64,000 nucleotides of DNA from Spirosoma profusum (GTDB lineage Bacteria > Bacteroidota > Bacteroidia > Cytophagales > Spirosomataceae), in the NCBI RefSeq assembly GCF_014699005.1, contig NZ_JACWZY010000037.1, positions 1 through 64,000 of the forward strand, written 5' to 3'. A program made the translations under genes and the position numbers. Position 1 is the stretch's first letter; each line of letters starts with the position of its first letter. Shown here one piece after another: positions 1 to 10,798 of the stretch. The notes beneath the pieces were generated by a model. The model was not told the origin of the DNA. It saw nothing but the letters and a program-made list of their open reading frames with translations, and made no database searches.

Positions 1-69
1 AAGGCGCTGCATTTTATGGCCTTCTTTATCATTTTCTTTCGCAAGATCCCTAAAAAGAAGAAACCCTAA
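1..69 (+). CDS. C-terminal end of a membrane protein (partial)
   Basis: Frame 1 is open from the first base to a TAA at 67-69 and encodes a hydrophobic stretch rich in Phe and Ile followed by a lysine-rich tail (KKKKP). That pattern fits the last transmembrane segment and cytoplasmic tail of an inner-membrane protein whose gene lies mostly outside the window. A strong hairpin terminator follows 13 bases later, which supports a real gene end. The family cannot be named from 22 residues. Confidence 0.55.
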   Translation, partial: KALHFMAFFIIFFRKIPKKKKP

Positions 70-82
70 ACAGGTTCTATAT

Positions 83-119
83 AAAAAAGCCGCTCTGGAA
101 TTTCTAGGGCGGCTTTTTT
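83..119. terminator. Bidirectional intrinsic terminator
   Basis: An A-run plus GCCGC stem pairs with GGCGGC plus a T-run around a short loop. Runs of A and T flank both sides, so it can serve the rightward gene ending at 69 and the leftward gpmI ending at 158. Confidence 0.8.
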
Positions 120-157
120 ATACCTAATAGTGAGGGCAGATGTTAACATCTAAATGA

Positions 158-1735
158 CTACTTCTTAATCAAACTCACACCACCCATTTCGGCCGGTTGT
201 GGAATACCCATGAGCTCTAAAATGGTTGGCGCTATGTCGGCCAGTTTTCCATTGTTTAGAGTTGGGTGGTAATCTTTATCGACCAGTATACAGGGAACCA
301 GGTTCGTCGTGTGAGCCGTATTTGGCGTTCCATCGTCGTTAATCATGTATTCTGCATTACCATGATCGGCGATAATAATTGTTGAATAACCATGTTTGAG
401 CGCCGTTTCCGTTACGTCTCTTGCACAAATGTCGGCGGCTTCGGCGGCTTTGACTACGGCTTCGAATACACCCGTATGCCCGACCATATCCGTGTTGGCG
501 AAGTTTAGACAAACAAAATCTACCTCTTCCTTTTCCAGTTCCGGTATGATGGTATTACGTATGTAGTATGCCGACATTTCGGGAATCTGGTCGTACGTTT
601 TTACGGGTACGGTCATTTCGAAGCCTTTTTCGTCACGTATCACCATTTCTTTCGGCGACGGACAAAGAAGTCGTTTTTCGCCCGCGAACGGCTCTTCACG
701 ACCGCCCGAAAAGAAGAACGTAACGTGCGGATATTTTTCAGTTTCAGCAATGCGAATCTGTTTCCGTCCTACGCTGGCTACAACCTCGCCCAAGGTATTA
801 ACCAGATTATCTTTATCGAAAATGACATTTACACCGACGAAATCATTGTCGTAATTGGTCATAGTGATATAGTTGAGCGAGAGTTTTTTCATGCCCTGCT
901 CCGGGAAATCTTTCTGCGTCAGTGCTTGGGTGATTTCGCGCCCCCGGTCGGTGCGGAAGTTGAAACACAGCACTACGTCATCGTCTTCAATAACAGCCAC
1001 AGGCGAACCGTCCGGATTTTCGACAATGATGGGCTGGATAAATTCGTCTGTTACGTTGGCGTCATAAGAATCTTGTAGCGCTTTTGTTACGTCGGTAGCT
1101 GCCACTTTTTTGCCCATACCGTGTACCATGGCATCATAAGCCACTTTAACACGCTCCCAACGATTGTCGCGATCCATAGCGTAGTACCGGCCTACAACGC
1201 TGGCAATCTGCCCGGTAGTAGCCGCCATATGTGTCTGTAAATCGGTAATATAGCCAACTCCACCTTTAGGATCGGTATCACGGCCGTCGGTAAAAGCGTG
1301 TACAAAAACGTTCGTTAACCCATGAGCATGTGCAATGGAAAGCAATCCTTTCACGTGGTCGATATGCGCATGAACGCCACCATCGGAAACCAGTCCGATG
1401 AAGTGAACTTTCTTCTTGTTGTCCTTGGCGTAATTCAGTGCATCGACCAGTACGGGTTCTTTATCAAGTGTGTGTTCCTCAACAGCTTTATTGACTTTCA
1501 CCAGATCCTGATACACTACCCGACCAGCACCCAGATTCATGTGACCCACTTCAGAATTGCCCATCTGTCCTTTTGGCAATCCAACCGCCAACCCCGACGC
1601 TTCCAACGTGCTGTGCGGGTATTTCGGATACAGCGAATCCATGAAAGGCGTATTAGCCGCATTTAAAGCCGACACTTCCGGCTTGAGTGGAATACCCCAA
1701 CCGTCGAGAATAATGAGGATTACTTTTTTATTCAT
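158..1735 (-). CDS. gpmI: 2,3-bisphosphoglycerate-independent phosphoglycerate mutase
   Basis: This cytoplasmic glycolytic enzyme interconverts 3- and 2-phosphoglycerate using two metal ions and a phosphoserine intermediate. The 525 residues are close to the family's usual length of about 510. The N-terminus ILDGWG provides metal ligands, the segment GQMGNSEVGHMNLGAGR carries the catalytic serine near residue 62, and IADHGNAEYM near residue 445 is the C-terminal metal site. The start ATG at 1735 opens directly into the conserved N-terminus. It shares a strand with the phosphatase, DivIC-like gene and eno upstream, although palindromic repeats separate them. Together with eno it covers two consecutive steps of lower glycolysis. 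No Shine-Dalgarno motif precedes it, as usual in this phylum. Confidence 0.97.
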   Translation of the reverse strand: MNKKVILIILDGWGIPLKPEVSALNAANTPFMDSLYPKYPHSTLEASGLAVGLPKGQMGNSEVGHMNLGAGRVVYQDLVKVNKAVEEHTLDKEPVLVDALNYAKDNKKKVHFIGLVSDGGVHAHIDHVKGLLSIAHAHGLTNVFVHAFTDGRDTDPKGGVGYITDLQTHMAATTGQIASVVGRYYAMDRDNRWERVKVAYDAMVHGMGKKVAATDVTKALQDSYDANVTDEFIQPIIVENPDGSPVAVIEDDDVVLCFNFRTDRGREITQALTQKDFPEQGMKKLSLNYITMTNYDNDFVGVNVIFDKDNLVNTLGEVVASVGRKQIRIAETEKYPHVTFFFSGGREEPFAGEKRLLCPSPKEMVIRDEKGFEMTVPVKTYDQIPEMSAYYIRNTIIPELEKEEVDFVCLNFANTDMVGHTGVFEAVVKAAEAADICARDVTETALKHGYSTIIIADHGNAEYMINDDGTPNTAHTTNLVPCILVDKDYHPTLNNGKLADIAPTILELMGIPQPAEMGGVSLIKK

Positions 1736-1756
1736 GTTGTAGAGGAGTTAAAGCGC

Positions 1757-1838
1757 GAAAGAGCAAAAGATTGAAAGAGCGAAATGCTGACACAGGCTAT
1801 TTTTCACTCATTCACTCTTTCATCCTTTCGCTCTTTAT
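1757..1838. repeat. Intergenic inverted repeat, family B (GAAAGAGCGAAAG type)
   Basis: The left arm (about 1758-1786) reads AAAGAGC-AAAAGATT-GAAAGAGCG and the right arm (about 1809-1837) is its imperfect reverse complement. Related arms occur at 9581-9666 and 13676-13715. The right arm runs into the phosphatase gene ending at 1812 and encodes that protein's last residues. Confidence 0.75.
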
Positions 1839-2321
1839 GACATGCTGTTGAACTAAATAGGTTAGTAATTGTCGGCAGCAACGTAACGAAATCTGATAGA
1901 CTTCTTCAAATACGTCGGGGCCTTCATAATAAGGATCTGGTACGTCGGGTTGATCGCTGATGTCCGGGTCGAATTCACGTAGCAGAAAAATCGTGTCGTT
2001 TGTATATAAGCCTGTACTTCGGTAGTTCAGTTTTTCGATGGCCTCAAGATTTTGTTCATCCATCGCCACGAAATAATCGAACTGAGCCAGGTCGTCGCCC
2101 GTAACGCGTCGGGCGCGGTGTGTGAGCGTTAATCCATGCTCCAGCGCATTAGCACGCGTACGATGATCAGGAAGCTGCCCGATGTGATACGACGACGTAC
2201 CGGCTGAATCGCACTGGATTTGTTTCTCCAGCCCTGCTTCGGCAATTAGTTGTCGGAATACGCCCTCTGCTACTGGCGACCGACATATATTTCCCAAACA
2301 AACGAAGAGAACGTGTAGCAT
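1812..2321 (-). CDS. Low-molecular-weight protein-tyrosine-phosphatase
   Basis: A small cytoplasmic phosphatase of 169 residues, like the family's usual 150-160. The N-terminal P-loop C-LGNIC-R-S (Cys9 to Arg15) is the CX5R nucleophile loop, and the DPYY motif near residue 129 supplies the general-acid aspartate. Such enzymes dephosphorylate protein tyrosines, and in many bacteria regulate exopolysaccharide kinases. A large polysaccharide operon lies 13 kb away, but it has no visible BY-kinase, so any link is speculative. The start ATG at 2321 is the last codon of a palindromic repeat (2318-2400). The C-terminal residues KSERMKE are encoded by a family B repeat arm, so the tail is probably not functional. 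Confidence 0.9.
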   Translation of the reverse strand: MLHVLFVCLGNICRSPVAEGVFRQLIAEAGLEKQIQCDSAGTSSYHIGQLPDHRTRANALEHGLTLTHRARRVTGDDLAQFDYFVAMDEQNLEAIEKLNYRSTGLYTNDTIFLLREFDPDISDQPDVPDPYYEGPDVFEEVYQISLRCCRQLLTYLVQQHVIKSERMKE

Positions 2322-2400
2322 AGGGGCATAGGGGTAAGGGCATAGGGCAGAAGGATTGGGACAGGTTTTACCCTATGCCCAAAACCCTCTGCCCTATGCT
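2318..2400. repeat. Intergenic inverted repeat, family C (GGGCATAGGG type)
   Basis: A G-rich left arm (2318-2354, repeating CATAGGGG/CATAGGGC) faces a C-rich right arm (2366-2400, CCCTATGCCC and GCCCTATGCT). The ends contain the start codon of the phosphatase and abut the stop codon of the DivIC-like gene. Copies lie at 2706-2790 and, more diverged, at 34227-34331. Confidence 0.8.
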
Positions 2401-2710
2401 ACTTCTCCAGAGGCTCGTTATTTTCGTCGACAATCACGAAGACGTCTTCGTCGGCCTTCTTCATCAGGTACTTCTCCCTGGCGAATTTTTCACGAAGTTG
2501 GGCGTTGCCAAAAACTTCCCGTCTTTCTTTCTGAATCAACTGAATTTTCTCCTTATAAAACCGAATATCGCTTTCCAGTTTATGCAGTTTCCACCAATTC
2601 CGAACTTGGGTTGGCAGATCGTTGGCATCAAAAAAGGTCATCCAGGCCAATAGGCACAGCCCCGAGGCCACATAAAAATTCTGACAGTAACGAAGCAGTT
2701 TTTGTAGCAT
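2399..2710 (-). CDS. Septum formation initiator family protein (DivIC/FtsB-like)
   Basis: A small single-pass membrane protein of 103 residues. After a short N-terminus comes a transmembrane segment (about residues 12-30, GLCLLAWMTFF) and a charged coiled-coil rich in Lys, Glu and Gln (about 42-85), then the motif REKYLMKKADEDVFVI, which is characteristic of Bacteroidota FtsB/DivIC homologues. In the family this protein bridges FtsQ/DivIB and FtsL at the division septum. It lies directly downstream of eno on the same strand, a common bacterial arrangement. The start ATG (2708-2710) sits inside a family C palindrome and the stop codon abuts another, so this gene is framed by repeats. Confidence 0.85.
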   Translation of the reverse strand: MLQKLLRYCQNFYVASGLCLLAWMTFFDANDLPTQVRNWWKLHKLESDIRFYKEKIQLIQKERREVFGNAQLREKFAREKYLMKKADEDVFVIVDENNEPLEK

Positions 2711-2789
2711 AGGGCAGGGGCATAGGGCATAGGGTTCAGGGCATAGGGGAAATCTTTAGCCCTTTGCCCTTACCCCTCTGCCCTGTGCA

Positions 2790-2790
<1 letters not shown>
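2706..2790. repeat. Intergenic inverted repeat, family C
   Basis: Left arm 2706-2750 (AGCATAGGGCAGGGG and CATAGGG units), right arm 2760-2790 (GCCCTTACCCCTCTGCCC). It fills the whole eno/DivIC-like spacer, contains the downstream start codon, and its last base is the first base of the eno stop codon (complement strand). Confidence 0.8.
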
Positions 2791-4109
<1,319 letters not shown>

Positions 4110-4324
4110 TTATCAGGTTTGACAACCAAGCGCTTAGGTTAAGCGCCATTCGGGCGCAAAGTAACGAAATTGGGGGCAAACTTTAGAACAGGAACTCGAA
4201 AAGTGAGTTTCTACAAGGGTGACGAACGTATTAAATTAAAGTCTACCTATTGCTGAAATCGAACGTATTCAAAAAATTTTGTCTATTTGCGTGCGTCTAA
4301 GCCGCAACTAAACCAACCATACCC

Positions 4325-4822
4325 ATGCGAGCACTACTCTATTTTCTATTGTTTCTATTAATCATCTTCGGGGTCTTATATGCGCTGACGGGCTGGAGCT
4401 ACAGCGATGGCGAACGAGCCGGGACTGTCTCAAAATTCAGCCGTCGGGGCTTTGTTTTCAAAACGTACGAGGGTGTATTGAACGTGGGCGGCTTTTCGGG
4501 AGAAACCGGTTCGCTGACGCCCCAATATTTCGACTTTTCGGTGAAAGACGAGAACGTAGCAAAACAAATTACGGATGCCGTTAAAACCGGTCAGCGCGTA
4601 ACACTACACTACGAAGAAAAAATTGTTAAATTTCCCTGGAACGGGGAAACAAAATACTACATCACCGCTGTCGAAATCGTTGGTCCGCCTAATCGTCCGT
4701 ATGGTGATACGTCCGCTTATCCGGGCAACCAGACAGCCCAGCCACAGTCAGGTCAGGCATCGCCACCAGCTTCCCAATCGACCCCAATTCCACAGCCAGC
4801 AGTTCCCGATTCGACACGGTAA
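4325..4822 (+). CDS. Conserved membrane-anchored protein of unknown function
   Basis: A 165-residue protein with one N-terminal hydrophobic helix (about residues 4-24) followed by a compact beta-rich domain (about 28-120) and a low-complexity tail rich in Pro, Gln and Ser (about 122-165). The domain region (RRGFVFKTYEGVLNVGGF, and YYITAVEIVG at its end) resembles a small conserved Bacteroidota family without an assigned role. The N-in topology with an exported domain and flexible tail would suit an envelope-located protein. It is monocistronic, between eno (divergent) and recA (same strand). Confidence 0.7.
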   Translation: MRALLYFLLFLLIIFGVLYALTGWSYSDGERAGTVSKFSRRGFVFKTYEGVLNVGGFSGETGSLTPQYFDFSVKDENVAKQITDAVKTGQRVTLHYEEKIVKFPWNGETKYYITAVEIVGPPNRPYGDTSAYPGNQTAQPQSGQASPPASQSTPIPQPAVPDSTR

Positions 4823-4999
4823 AGTAGATGTGAAAATATCGAAAATAATCACTTGATTATCAATATGTTATCTATAGATTGAGGCAGTTGTTTTTTCGGT
4901 AGAAAATCAGCGTTAAAAACCCCTAACTATTTTGCAAAACTGTTTGGTAATCCGGTCATTTTTGGGTAATTTTATATGCTTATAAACAACCATCCTAAC

Positions 5000-6094
5000 A
5001 TGGCAAAAACAGATACGGCGCAAGCCACAGCATCTGCTAATGACAGTAAATTAAAAGCCCTCCAAACCACCATTGAGAAATTGGACAAAGCGTTCGGCAA
5101 AGGTACCGTAATGCGTCTGAGCGAAAGCAAAGTTGTCGACGTTCCGGTTATCTCGACTGGCTCATTGGGTTTGGATTTAGCCCTCGGTATTGGCGGTATG
5201 CCCCGGGGTCGTGTCGTTGAAATCTACGGTCCTGAATCGTCTGGTAAAACCACGCTCACGATGCACTGCATCGCTGAAGCGCAGAAAGCGGGTGGTCTGG
5301 CGGCTTTCATCGACGCTGAACACGCTTTCGACCGCGTTTATGCTGAAAAGCTTGGTATTGACACGAAAAATCTGCTTATCTCCCAGCCTGACAATGGTGA
5401 ACAGGCTCTTGAAATCGCCGAACACCTAATTAGCTCCGGCGCTATCGACATCTGCGTTATTGACTCCGTAGCTGCCCTTGTTCCAAAAGCCGAGATCGAA
5501 GGTGAAATGGGCGAAAGCAAAATGGGCTTGCAGGCGCGGCTTATGTCGCAGGCACTACGTAAGCTGACTGGTACCATCAACAAAACCGGTTGCTGCTGCA
5601 TTTTCATTAACCAGTTGCGGGAGAAAATTGGTGTGATGTTCGGTAACCCCGAAACGACCACCGGTGGTAATGCACTGAAATTCTACGCATCGGTACGTCT
5701 GGATATCCGACGTATCGGTCAGATCAAAGAAGGTGCCGACAACGTAGTAGGTAACCGGACTAAAGTGAAAGTGGTGAAGAACAAACTGGCGGCTCCGTTC
5801 AAAGTCGTTGAGTTCGACATCATGTACGGTCAGGGTATTTCGAAAGTTGGCGAAGTACTTGACTTAGCTGTTGAGATGGAAATCGTGAAAAAATCAGGTT
5901 CCTGGTTCTCATATGGTACAAGTCGCTTAGCTCAAGGTCGTGACGCCGTTAAAGAATTATTGCTCGATAACCCTGAGTTAATGGGCGAGATAGAAGGCAA
6001 AATTCGTGCGAAAATTGCCGAAGACGAAAACGCCCTGCTCGACCCTGTTCTCGAAGGCACTGCTGCTGACGACGAGGGCTTGCTCGATGACTAA
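5000..6094 (+). CDS. recA: Recombinase RecA
   Basis: DNA-dependent ATPase that forms filaments on single-stranded DNA for homologous recombination and induces the SOS response. The 364 residues from ATG 5000 match the family. The Walker A loop GPESSGKTT lies near residue 66, the mobile loop motif [14 protein letters not shown] near 150, and [16 protein letters not shown] near 215. An upstream in-frame ATG at 4976 would add eight residues (MLINNHPN) that are not typical of RecA, so 5000 is preferred. A possible promoter, TTTG (4943-4946)-N20-TAATTTTA (4967-4974), would overlap the 4976 codon and supports the later start. No LexA-like palindrome was recognised. The acidic tail (DEGLLDD) is normal for the family. 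Confidence 0.97.
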   Translation: MAKTDTAQATASANDSKLKALQTTIEKLDKAFGKGTVMRLSESKVVDVPVISTGSLGLDLALGIGGMPRGRVVEIYGPESSGKTTLTMHCIAEAQKAGGLAAFIDAEHAFDRVYAEKLGIDTKNLLISQPDNGEQALEIAEHLISSGAIDICVIDSVAALVPKAEIEGEMGESKMGLQARLMSQALRKLTGTINKTGCCCIFINQLREKIGVMFGNPETTTGGNALKFYASVRLDIRRIGQIKEGADNVVGNRTKVKVVKNKLAAPFKVVEFDIMYGQGISKVGEVLDLAVEMEIVKKSGSWFSYGTSRLAQGRDAVKELLLDNPELMGEIEGKIRAKIAEDENALLDPVLEGTAADDEGLLDD

Positions 6095-6132
6095 GGCAGA
6101 CGGATTTATTTGGAATGTAACAAATGTTGATT

Positions 6133-6166
6133 AAAAGCGGTGCTGGTGAAAACTGGCCCCGCTTTT
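6133..6166 (+). terminator. recA terminator
   Basis: AAAAGCGG (6133-6140) pairs with CCGCTTTT (6159-6166) followed by more T. It lies 39 bases past the recA stop. Confidence 0.7.
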
Positions 6167-6215
6167 TTATTTGTGATTAGCATGAAAAAAATACCAGCTG
6201 TTGAAACCGGCTTAC

Positions 6216-7256
6216 TTATTTTATGGCCTTGATCCATTCACGAATCAGTTCAAGGCTTTCAGCATGAACTGTTTTACGACCAACTTCCGGCATCATTTCA
6301 CCAGGATCTGTTGACTCTAATCGATATGTTAGAATGGATTCTTCCGGTTTGCCTGGTACAATGTCGAAAGGGCGCCCTCCAGATCCACGTCCAGCAGCAA
6401 CAGGTGTTTTCCGAATGCCGAGAGCTGTTAAATCAGTGGCTGAGATGCTCAGATTCAGGCCAGAAGTCATGGCTGGTCCATTAGGGTTATGGCAATGGGC
6501 GCAGTTGATATCGAGCCAGGCACGTGCCCGGTCGTTGAGGGAGCCGGTTTCAGGTTTGTTCCAAATGGGGGTTTTGGGGCATTTATCCAACGATGGCATT
6601 CCCGAAAGTATTTTTGCTTGCTGCCAATGCATTAACTGATTTTCTGGCTTTCCCGCTACGTTATAAGCCAATTCGCCATTAAGCTGCCGTATGGATGGGC
6701 CGATAGGTACCAATGCCTCGTTTCGGTTATGGCAGCCTTTACATTGATTTAAATTCGGTATAGTGTACTCATGCTGACGACTTTTACCATTTGCATCAAC
6801 GTAGCGTACTGTTTTCGTATCACCCGCAACTTCGAGAAAGGCATCCGTTTGCTCGTCATTCCAAACGTAATCGAACGCTTTCCAACCTTCCGACTGATGA
6901 ATTAGTAACCGCGTTTCCATCAATCGACGGCCTTTCGTTACGTCCCGGAAATCGTTGGGATAGTAAAACGTTTTGATGAGCGTCGTTCCAACCGGAAAAT
7001 TCAAAACCGACGTATCATTGTAGGCGACTGTCTCTCCTTCGGGTAGTTTGACAAAACGTAGTTTTTCGGCGTAATCTGAAAATAAAGGCGTATTGAGGGC
7101 GTATGGAACTACACCAGCGGCTGGTTTCTGTCCGGCAATAGAACCAGTAAAAAAGCCGTAATCGGATAATTTTTCGGGAACGGCTACTGTTCGCCAACTT
7201 CCCAACGTAAGCCAGCCAAACGTCAGTAATGAAGCCCAGAATAACCAGATACGCAT
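6216..7256 (-). CDS. Diheme c-type cytochrome of the TIGR03806 (SO2930/HNE_0200) type
   Basis: A probably secreted protein of about 346 residues from the ATG at 7256. The N-terminus MRIWLFWASLLTFGWLTLG is a signal peptide or anchor. There are two CXXCH haem sites, CKGCH (about residue 202) and CAHCH (about 255), and a Met-rich loop PGEMMPEVG near 320 that could supply a distal ligand. A longer reading from 7346 would overlap the upstream gene by 86 bases and lacks an N-terminal signal, so 7256 is preferred. It starts 4 bases after the beta-helix gene stops, indicating one transcript. From memory, this family and the TIGR03805 beta-helix family form recurrent gene pairs; the function of the pair is not known to me. 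Confidence 0.8.
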   Translation of the reverse strand: MRIWLFWASLLTFGWLTLGSWRTVAVPEKLSDYGFFTGSIAGQKPAAGVVPYALNTPLFSDYAEKLRFVKLPEGETVAYNDTSVLNFPVGTTLIKTFYYPNDFRDVTKGRRLMETRLLIHQSEGWKAFDYVWNDEQTDAFLEVAGDTKTVRYVDANGKSRQHEYTIPNLNQCKGCHNRNEALVPIGPSIRQLNGELAYNVAGKPENQLMHWQQAKILSGMPSLDKCPKTPIWNKPETGSLNDRARAWLDINCAHCHNPNGPAMTSGLNLSISATDLTALGIRKTPVAAGRGSGGRPFDIVPGKPEESILTYRLESTDPGEMMPEVGRKTVHAESLELIREWIKAIK

Positions 7257-7260
7257 TGAA

Positions 7261-8472
7261 TCAGCGAGGAGTAGACACCGTTGTTTTGAGAGGTTCCAAC
7301 TGGCAATCAAACGAGGCCATAGTGAACGATACGTTCTTAAAGCCACGTCCGGCGTCCAGATTGACGACGCTTTGGTTTTTGTTATTACGTATGCAGATGC
7401 GCTTCTCGGGCACGGGCTGGCCGGTCTTGTCTAACGTAGCAGGATCGGCAATGCCATCATAAATGATGTGCGGTACGTCCTGGCCCGGTTTTAAAACCAT
7501 ATCGAAAATTTTGTTGTATCGCCCCCGTTGACTGACAGGCCCTGCGTTACGTTCGTAGACGTTATCATGAATAGAAATGGCTGACGTAAAGGGATAATAC
7601 GCCTTGTCGGTGATAGGCCGTTCGGTGAGTAGGTAACTGATGATACCTGTGCCTAACGTTTGATTTCGGATGAAGCGATTATTAAATACTTCAACACCAT
7701 TAGCTGCCAGAATCATAAGTCCTGTTCCATCCGATACGCTGGCAACAATATTACCAGCCGGTGCGAAATTCGGGAAGTTGTTATCGTGTACGTAATTGTT
7801 GAAAACGCGCACATTTCCACCTTGCTTCTGCACCAAATCGGGTAAGTCGAATACCAGAATGCCACCTGTATTTTCGTAAGCCTCATTATCGAAAACATCA
7901 GCGTTACGTGAATTTTCGATTTCGATGCCTGCTACGTTGTGATATGCCTTGCTGTTCTTCACCACAATCCCGCGCGACTGCCCAACATAAATACCGGCAT
8001 CGGAAGCGCCTATGGCTGTACAGCCATCAATCACTACGTTATCGCACTGCACCGGATAGAGGCCGTAGCCACCATTTTCAGCTTTGGGTTGCCCTGTCCA
8101 TTCTACTTTCACGTTTCGGAACGTAATGCCTTTTACGTTCATAGTCTTGATACCGTCGCCTTTTGAATCCTGAACGGTCAGATTCTCGATAACAATTTCT
8201 TCGGCGTTGGAAACCCGTAGCCCTTCGGCACCATCGGTCTGACCTTTGAAACTCAAAATAGTTTTATCAATCCCTTTGCCACGTATCACGATACGTTTTT
8301 TATCCTGTAATGATAAACTTCCCGTGAAGGTAAACGTCCCCTGATCCAAATCAACCGTACTGCCGTTTTCGGCCATGATTAACTGAGTTTGATAGCGTTT
8401 CTGTACGGCTGGCTGCGCCCAGACCATCTGAGCTAGCAGAAAAATTAGACTGAAGAGGAAAAGGGTTTTCAT
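7261..8472 (-). CDS. Parallel beta-helix repeat protein, TIGR03805 type
   Basis: A secreted protein of 403 residues from ATG 8472. The signal peptide MKTLFLFSLIFLLAQMVWA-QP ends in a typical signal peptidase I site. The body consists of repeated short strands with Asn and Val/Ile ladders (VIDGCTAIGASDAGIYVGQS, VVKNSKAYHNVAGIEIENS and VRVFNNYVHDNNF type units, about residues 70-330), typical of right-handed parallel beta-helices as in pectate-lyase-like folds. An upstream in-frame ATG at 8493 would precede the signal peptide. It is translated with the diheme cytochrome immediately downstream, and both proteins appear to be exported, so they probably act together in the periplasm or outer envelope. 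Confidence 0.82.
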   Translation of the reverse strand: MKTLFLFSLIFLLAQMVWAQPAVQKRYQTQLIMAENGSTVDLDQGTFTFTGSLSLQDKKRIVIRGKGIDKTILSFKGQTDGAEGLRVSNAEEIVIENLTVQDSKGDGIKTMNVKGITFRNVKVEWTGQPKAENGGYGLYPVQCDNVVIDGCTAIGASDAGIYVGQSRGIVVKNSKAYHNVAGIEIENSRNADVFDNEAYENTGGILVFDLPDLVQKQGGNVRVFNNYVHDNNFPNFAPAGNIVASVSDGTGLMILAANGVEVFNNRFIRNQTLGTGIISYLLTERPITDKAYYPFTSAISIHDNVYERNAGPVSQRGRYNKIFDMVLKPGQDVPHIIYDGIADPATLDKTGQPVPEKRICIRNNKNQSVVNLDAGRGFKNVSFTMASFDCQLEPLKTTVSTPR

Positions 8473-8550
8473 AGGAATTAAGGGCGGAATCATACTACGT
8501 AAATTTACGAAATTCGGCGAAATAAACGTATTAATGGGTTGTCATAAATG

Positions 8551-8582
8551 AAAAAGCCCCAGGCTATTGTCTAGACTGGGGC
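8551..8582 (-). terminator. Terminator of the leftward rfbA transcript
   Basis: GCCCCAG (8556-8562) pairs with CTGGGGC (8576-8582). The A-run at 8551-8555 is a T-run on the minus strand, so it acts on leftward transcription. Confidence 0.75.
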
Positions 8583-8597
8583 AGGAAATTATATCAA

Positions 8598-8689
8598 TTT
8601 TTGTCATGCTGAGGCACGAAGCATCTTAAATTATCATGACCCAGAAGTAAGGACACTTTAAGATGCTTCGTGCCTCAGCATGACAAAAA
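8598..8689. repeat. Long palindrome, family A (GTCATGCTGAGG type)
   Basis: A perfect 33-bp inverted repeat: left arm 8598-8630 beginning TTTTTGTCATGCTGAGGC, right arm 8657-8689, with a 26-base loop. Relatives lie at 12867-12958 and 32926-33050. No coding capacity. The family resembles REP-like intergenic palindromes. Confidence 0.9.
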
Positions 8690-8704
8690 AGTATTTAAAT
8701 AGAT

Positions 8705-9565
<861 letters not shown>

Positions 9566-9580
9566 GGTTCTGAATGAGCA

Positions 9581-9666
9581 GTTTCAAAGAGCGAAAGAAT
9601 GAAAGAGCGAATGGGCTGGCGCAAGAATTTCTGCCGGATGGCTTTCATTCTTTCGCTCTTTGAAAC
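9581..9666. repeat. Perfect inverted repeat, family B
   Basis: Left arm 9581-9605 (GTTTCAAAGAGCGAAAGAAT then GAAAG) and right arm 9642-9666 are exact 25-bp reverse complements around a 36-base loop. It fills the rfbA/rfbB spacer. Confidence 0.88.
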
Positions 9667-9674
9667 TTCACAAT

Positions 9675-10727
9675 TTATCGATTCGCGTACATTCCCTGAT
9701 AATAACTCTGGTAAGCGCCCGACGTAACGTTATCGAGCCACTGCTGGTTGTCGAGGAACCAGTCAACGGTTTTTTCGAGACCTTGCTCAAACTGGAGCGA
9801 AGGCTCCCAACCTAGTTCCTTCATGATTTTGTTGGCGTCGATAGCGTAGCGAAGATCGTGGCCTGCGCGGTCGGTAACATACGTAATGAGTTTAGCTGAC
9901 GTTCCTTCTGGACGACCTAGCTTCCGGTCCATGATCTGGCAAAGCAGATGCACGAGGTCGATGTTTTTCCACTCGTTGAAGCCGCCAATGTTATACGTTT
10001 CGCCCAGTTTCCCCTTGTGGAAAACCGTGTCGATAGCGCGGGCGTGGTCAACTACGAACAACCAGTCGCGAACGTTTTCTCCTTTACCATAAACCGGTAA
10101 TGGTTTATTCGTCTGGATGTTGTGAATCATCAACGGAATCAGCTTCTCGGGGAAGTGATTCGGGCCGTAGTTATTGGAGCAGTTTGAGAGCACAACCGGC
10201 AGTTTATATGTATTGCCGTAGGCCCGTACAAAATGGTCTGATGCGGCTTTGGATGCCGAATAAGGTGATTGTGGGTCGTAGTGAGTGTCTTCGGTGAAGA
10301 ATTCTTCCGGATTGTGCAGCGAGCCGTACACTTCGTCGGTCGATACGTGGTAGAACCGTTTGCCTTCAAAGCTACCCACCCAGCTATTTTTCGCAGCATT
10401 TAGCAGATTGACCGTGCCCACTACGTTAGTCATCACGAACGACATTGGGTCGGTAATAGAGCGGTCTACGTGCGACTCAGCCGCGAGGTGAATAACGCCA
10501 TCGAAGCCCACTTCGGCGAACATGTCTTCCAGGAATTTCGCGTCGGTAATGTCGCCTTTGACGAATGTATAATTAGGAGCACTCTCGATGTCGGTCAGGT
10601 TGGCCAGGTTACCGGCATAAGTGAGCGCATCGAGATTATAAATCTGATATTCAGGGTATTTTGTGACAAAGAGCCGGACAACATGCGATCCAATAAATCC
10701 AGCCCCGCCGGTAATAAGAAGTTTCAT
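9675..10727 (-). CDS. rfbB: dTDP-glucose 4,6-dehydratase
   Basis: NAD+-dependent short-chain dehydrogenase/reductase that converts dTDP-glucose to dTDP-4-keto-6-deoxyglucose, the step after rfbA. The Rossmann motif TGGAGFIGSH is at residues 6-15, the catalytic YxxxK is YSASK near 165 after STDEVYG near 133, and NNYGPNHFPEKLIPL near 195 is typical of RmlB. The 350 residues match the family. It lies between galE and rfbA on the same strand; the spacer to rfbA is a palindromic repeat. The tail ends in a short aromatic-rich segment (YQSYYQGMYANR), as in related sequences. Confidence 0.96.
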   Translation of the reverse strand: MKLLITGGAGFIGSHVVRLFVTKYPEYQIYNLDALTYAGNLANLTDIESAPNYTFVKGDITDAKFLEDMFAEVGFDGVIHLAAESHVDRSITDPMSFVMTNVVGTVNLLNAAKNSWVGSFEGKRFYHVSTDEVYGSLHNPEEFFTEDTHYDPQSPYSASKAASDHFVRAYGNTYKLPVVLSNCSNNYGPNHFPEKLIPLMIHNIQTNKPLPVYGKGENVRDWLFVVDHARAIDTVFHKGKLGETYNIGGFNEWKNIDLVHLLCQIMDRKLGRPEGTSAKLITYVTDRAGHDLRYAIDANKIMKELGWEPSLQFEQGLEKTVDWFLDNQQWLDNVTSGAYQSYYQGMYANR

Positions 10728-10798
10728 TTTTTGTATGTTATTAATTTATACTAGTCAAGAGTGCCAAAAAACGTACCAATACGTCTGGCAGCATGACT

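Noticed and set aside
725-1078. Long plus-strand frame inside gpmI (and similar frames inside eno, wecB, and others)
   Set aside because: These are antisense shadows of well-supported genes and lack any domain.
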